NCBI RefSeq assembly: GCF_004348445.1 | Contig: NZ_SMKV01000015.1 | Location: 62,001 to 126,000 of the forward strand | Length of the DNA: 64,000 nucleotides | Direction of reading: 5' to 3' | Source of the DNA: Saccharopolyspora aridisoli | GTDB lineage: Bacteria; Actinomycetota; Actinomycetes; Mycobacteriales; Pseudonocardiaceae | Shown: positions 61,981-64,000 of the stretch, piece after piece | How the letters are laid out: each line of letters begins with the position of its first letter | How positions within the stretch are numbered: the first letter of the stretch is position 1 | Made by a program: the position numbers and the translations under genes | The notes under the pieces: model-generated | Databases searched by the model: none | Seen by the model: only the letters and a program-made list of their open reading frames with translations | What the model was told of the DNA's origin: nothing

Positions 61981-63336
61981 ATGCCTTACGTCCTGGGCGT
62001 TCACCTGGGCGCGACGGTGACGACCGCCGCAACGGCCAGGCGCGACGGTGGCCGCTGGACGGCGACCGTTCCCGTGCCCTTGGCGACCAACGGCCCGGTG
62101 GTGCCGACGGTGCTGTGCAAGGTCCAGGACGGATCTTTCGTGGCCGGGGAGGCCGCCGCCCGCCAGGAGATCAGCCACCACGAGTGGGTCGCGCGCGGCT
62201 TCACCAGCAGGCTCGGCGACGACCTGCCGCTGGTGGTCGGCAGCGAGTTCGTCCCGGCGCAGCGCCTGGTCGCCGCGATGATCGAGTGGGTCTCCGACGT
62301 GGTCACCCAGCGGCAGGGGTACCCGCCCGAGCACATCGCCGTGGCCCACAGCTCCAGCTGGGGCCCGCACCGGGTGCACCTGGTGCAGCAGGCGCTGTCC
62401 CAGCTCGGGATCACCGAGGTCACCTTGGTCCCCGAGCCGATCGCCGTCGCCCTCGACTACGCGAGCAAGCAGCGAGTGCAGGAACAGCATCCGCTCGTGG
62501 TCGCCAACGTCGGCGGCAGCGGCTTCGACGCCACCGTGCTGCGCCGCCGCCACCCCTCCTTCGAGGTCGTCGGCTCGCCGTTGAGCACTGAACACCCCTC
62601 GGGGCAAGACCTCGACGACGCGCTGTTCGAGCTGATCGGCGAGCAGTTCCCGGCGCAGATCGGCGAGCTCGACACCTCCGACGTCAACCACCGGGCGGCG
62701 CTGGCCAAGCTGCGCGGCGAGTGCGTGCGGGCCAGGGAGGCGCTGTCGCACCAGGCCGGTGTGTCGATGTGGGTCGACCTGCCCGGCGTGCGGACCGAGT
62801 TCGGCATCTCCCGCGCCCGCTACGAGCAGCTGGCGCGCCCGCACCTGGAGCGGGTGCCCGAGCTGATCTCGCAGGCCGTGCAGTCGGCGTCGTTGCGCCC
62901 GGACGACGTCGAGACGGTGGTGCTGGCGGGCGGGATCGCGCGCACCCCGATGCTCAAACAACTGGTCTCCGAGCGGTTGCAGACCCCGCCGCTGGTCGAC
63001 GTGGCCCCCGAGCTCACCGCCGCCAGCGGTGCCGCGCTGGCCGCGCAGCAGGTGCTGTCCACCAGCACCGACCGCGGTTCGATCGCCGAGACCAGCGTGC
63101 TGATGCGCGTTGACGGCTTCGACACCGACGACGACGTCGACAACGAGCCCGAACCCGTCGAACGCCCACCGATCGACGTCGAGCCGATGCCCATCGAGCC
63201 CCCCGACGAAGCGCGGGCGAAACGCATGAAGATCATCAAGCTGGTGGTGGCGGCGCTGCTGATCACCGTGGGCATCGTGATCACCTTCATGACCAAGGAC
63301 CACTCCATCACCGGCGTGATGGACCTCTTCAAGTAG
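61981..63336 (+). CDS. Hsp70-like actin-fold protein with C-terminal membrane anchor
   Basis: 451 aa. It has an Hsp70 nucleotide-binding domain only, with no substrate-binding domain. Phosphate-1 reads GVHLGAT instead of GIDLGTT; phosphate-2 reads ANVGGSGFD instead of (F/Y)DLGGGTFD; the adenosine motif VVLAGGIARTPML is normal. So both metal-coordinating Asp positions are changed (to His and Asn). After an acidic Pro-rich linker (about 375-410) comes a single membrane segment (419-437) with a short outside tail. The ATG follows GAAGGGA. Divergent from the IniB-like gene and 121 bp before the STAND ATPase, suggesting a signalling or scaffold role in the same system. Confidence 0.85.
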   Translation: MPYVLGVHLGATVTTAATARRDGGRWTATVPVPLATNGPVVPTVLCKVQDGSFVAGEAAARQEISHHEWVARGFTSRLGDDLPLVVGSEFVPAQRLVAAMIEWVSDVVTQRQGYPPEHIAVAHSSSWGPHRVHLVQQALSQLGITEVTLVPEPIAVALDYASKQRVQEQHPLVVANVGGSGFDATVLRRRHPSFEVVGSPLSTEHPSGQDLDDALFELIGEQFPAQIGELDTSDVNHRAALAKLRGECVRAREALSHQAGVSMWVDLPGVRTEFGISRARYEQLARPHLERVPELISQAVQSASLRPDDVETVVLAGGIARTPMLKQLVSERLQTPPLVDVAPELTAASGAALAAQQVLSTSTDRGSIAETSVLMRVDGFDTDDDVDNEPEPVERPPIDVEPMPIEPPDEARAKRMKIIKLVVAALLITVGIVITFMTKDHSITGVMDLFK

Positions 63337-63457
63337 CTCGGTGATCGCGATTTCGTTAACGGAACGGCATACCGCGCAACTGGATCCGCACCCACCACCG
63401 TCAGCCAACTGATCAAGACCGCTAGACCCAGGTGACCGGACGACAAGGAAGGCAGGC

Positions 63458-64000
63458 GTGAATCACCCGACGACATCCCGCCCCGCCCTGGTCCCGGACG
63501 GGCACGCGGCCGGGTTGCGGTCGGCCATCGAGGCCTCCCCGGGCTCGCCGATCGTGGCCGGCATCCAGGGCGCAGGTGGGTTCGGCAAGACCACGCTGCT
63601 CGAGGCCATCGCCGCCGCCTACCGCGAGGCGGACGTGCCGGTGCTCGGTGTCCAGGAGCTCGACCGCGCCGAGCACGGTGCGCTGCTGGTCGACGACGCG
63701 CACCGGCTCGACGACGAACTGCTGCTGCGGCTCAGCGAGATCGCCCGCCGCCCGGGGACCCGACTGCTGGTCGCCTACCGGCCCGGCCCGCGCAGCGCAG
63801 CGCTCGGCGAGCTGATCGGCGAACTCGGCGCTCCCGTGCTGCTCGCTGCCCTCGGGCTGGACGAGATCGCCGAGCGGGCCGAGGGCAGCGCGCTGGACTG
63901 GGTCGGTTGGGTGCAGACCCAGACCGGCGGTGTCCCGCGCTACGTCTCCCGGCTGCTGGCCGAGGCCGTGCCCGGACGCGCCGAGCTGCCCGCCCGCGCG
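63458..64000 (+). CDS. STAND P-loop ATPase, possible IniR/MalT-like regulator (partial)
   Basis: First 181 codons; the gene runs off the window. The GTG start has AAGGAAGG 5 nt upstream. Walker A is GAGGFGKTT (residues 38-46), and Walker B ALLVDDAH (76-83) leads into 'LLVAYRPGP', as in MalT/LuxR-type STAND ATPases. The early 'LVPDGHAAGLRSAIEASPGSPIVAGIQGAG' resembles the N-terminus of mycobacterial IniR, the STAND activator of iniBAC, but that rests on recall. Whether a LuxR helix-turn-helix follows cannot be seen. It probably regulates the neighbouring genes. Confidence 0.7.
   Translation, partial: MNHPTTSRPALVPDGHAAGLRSAIEASPGSPIVAGIQGAGGFGKTTLLEAIAAAYREADVPVLGVQELDRAEHGALLVDDAHRLDDELLLRLSEIARRPGTRLLVAYRPGPRSAALGELIGELGAPVLLAALGLDEIAERAEGSALDWVGWVQTQTGGVPRYVSRLLAEAVPGRAELPARA

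Overview
The window is high-GC DNA with many GTG/TTG starts, short intergenic gaps and tRNA genes without encoded CCA ends. Gene content (ebfC-recR, dnaX beside the SRP RNA, an ask-asd operon, leuA, tyrA, tadA with its partner protein, an iniBAC-like locus, actinobacterial small-protein families) points to a filamentous actinomycete, most likely family Pseudonocardiaceae (Saccharopolyspora-like). This placement is inferred from gene content and protein style, not from a database search. From memory of Mycobacterium, tyrA, tadA, dnaX, ebfC, recR, leuA, ask and asd are also grouped on one chromosome arm near the origin, so the backbone looks like core origin-proximal chromosome with accessory genes inserted.

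Layout. 0-5.2 kb: Spo0M-like protein, MFS exporter, tRNA-Ser(UGA), MarR regulator divergent from a two-gene ABC exporter. 5.2-11 kb: L,D-transpeptidase and a chaplin-like secreted protein (cell surface), an aminotransferase, a dienelactone-hydrolase-like protein lacking the usual Cys, and acetoacetyl-CoA synthetase. 11-13.3 kb: tRNA-Ser(GCU), tRNA-Arg(ACG) and a 2.1-kb island bounded by perfect 25-bp direct repeats derived from the 3' end of the tRNA-Arg gene. 13.3-19.3 kb: regulator/effector pairs (LysR-PhzF, MFS-GlxA/AraC) mixed with decayed sequence. 19.4-30.6 kb: core genes tyrA, tadA and partner, tRNA-Ser(CGA), FAD oxidase, PAS-GGDEF cyclase, tRNA-Ser(GGA), SRP RNA, dnaX, S9 peptidase, ebfC, recR. 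All four serine tRNAs lie within about 22 kb.

30.8-41.7 kb: a complete five-gene oligopeptide/dipeptide ABC importer, DMT exporter/LysR pair, a glycosidase-like protein and a DedA protein. 41.8-43.8 kb: leuA with a 14-codon leader peptide (three consecutive Leu codons) whose coding RNA is perfectly complementary to the leuA Shine-Dalgarno region. 44-51 kb: membrane proteins, a kynureninase-like enzyme, a PadR module with a clear operator, a nitroreductase and a PIG-V-like mannosyltransferase. 51.3-53.9 kb: ask-asd with an internal start for the beta subunit at codon 250. 54.2-55.7 kb: FGGY sugar kinase.

55.7-64.0 kb is the most unusual region. It holds two adjacent dynamin-like GTPases (one with a membrane hairpin, one with a long repeat-built coiled-coil tail), a highly repetitive acidic IniB-like protein, a divergent membrane-anchored Hsp70-like protein in which both catalytic Asp positions are replaced, and the start of a STAND/MalT-like ATPase that could be an IniR-type regulator. 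It resembles the mycobacterial iniBAC cell-envelope stress operon but adds an Hsp70 pseudo-chaperone and has a different architecture.
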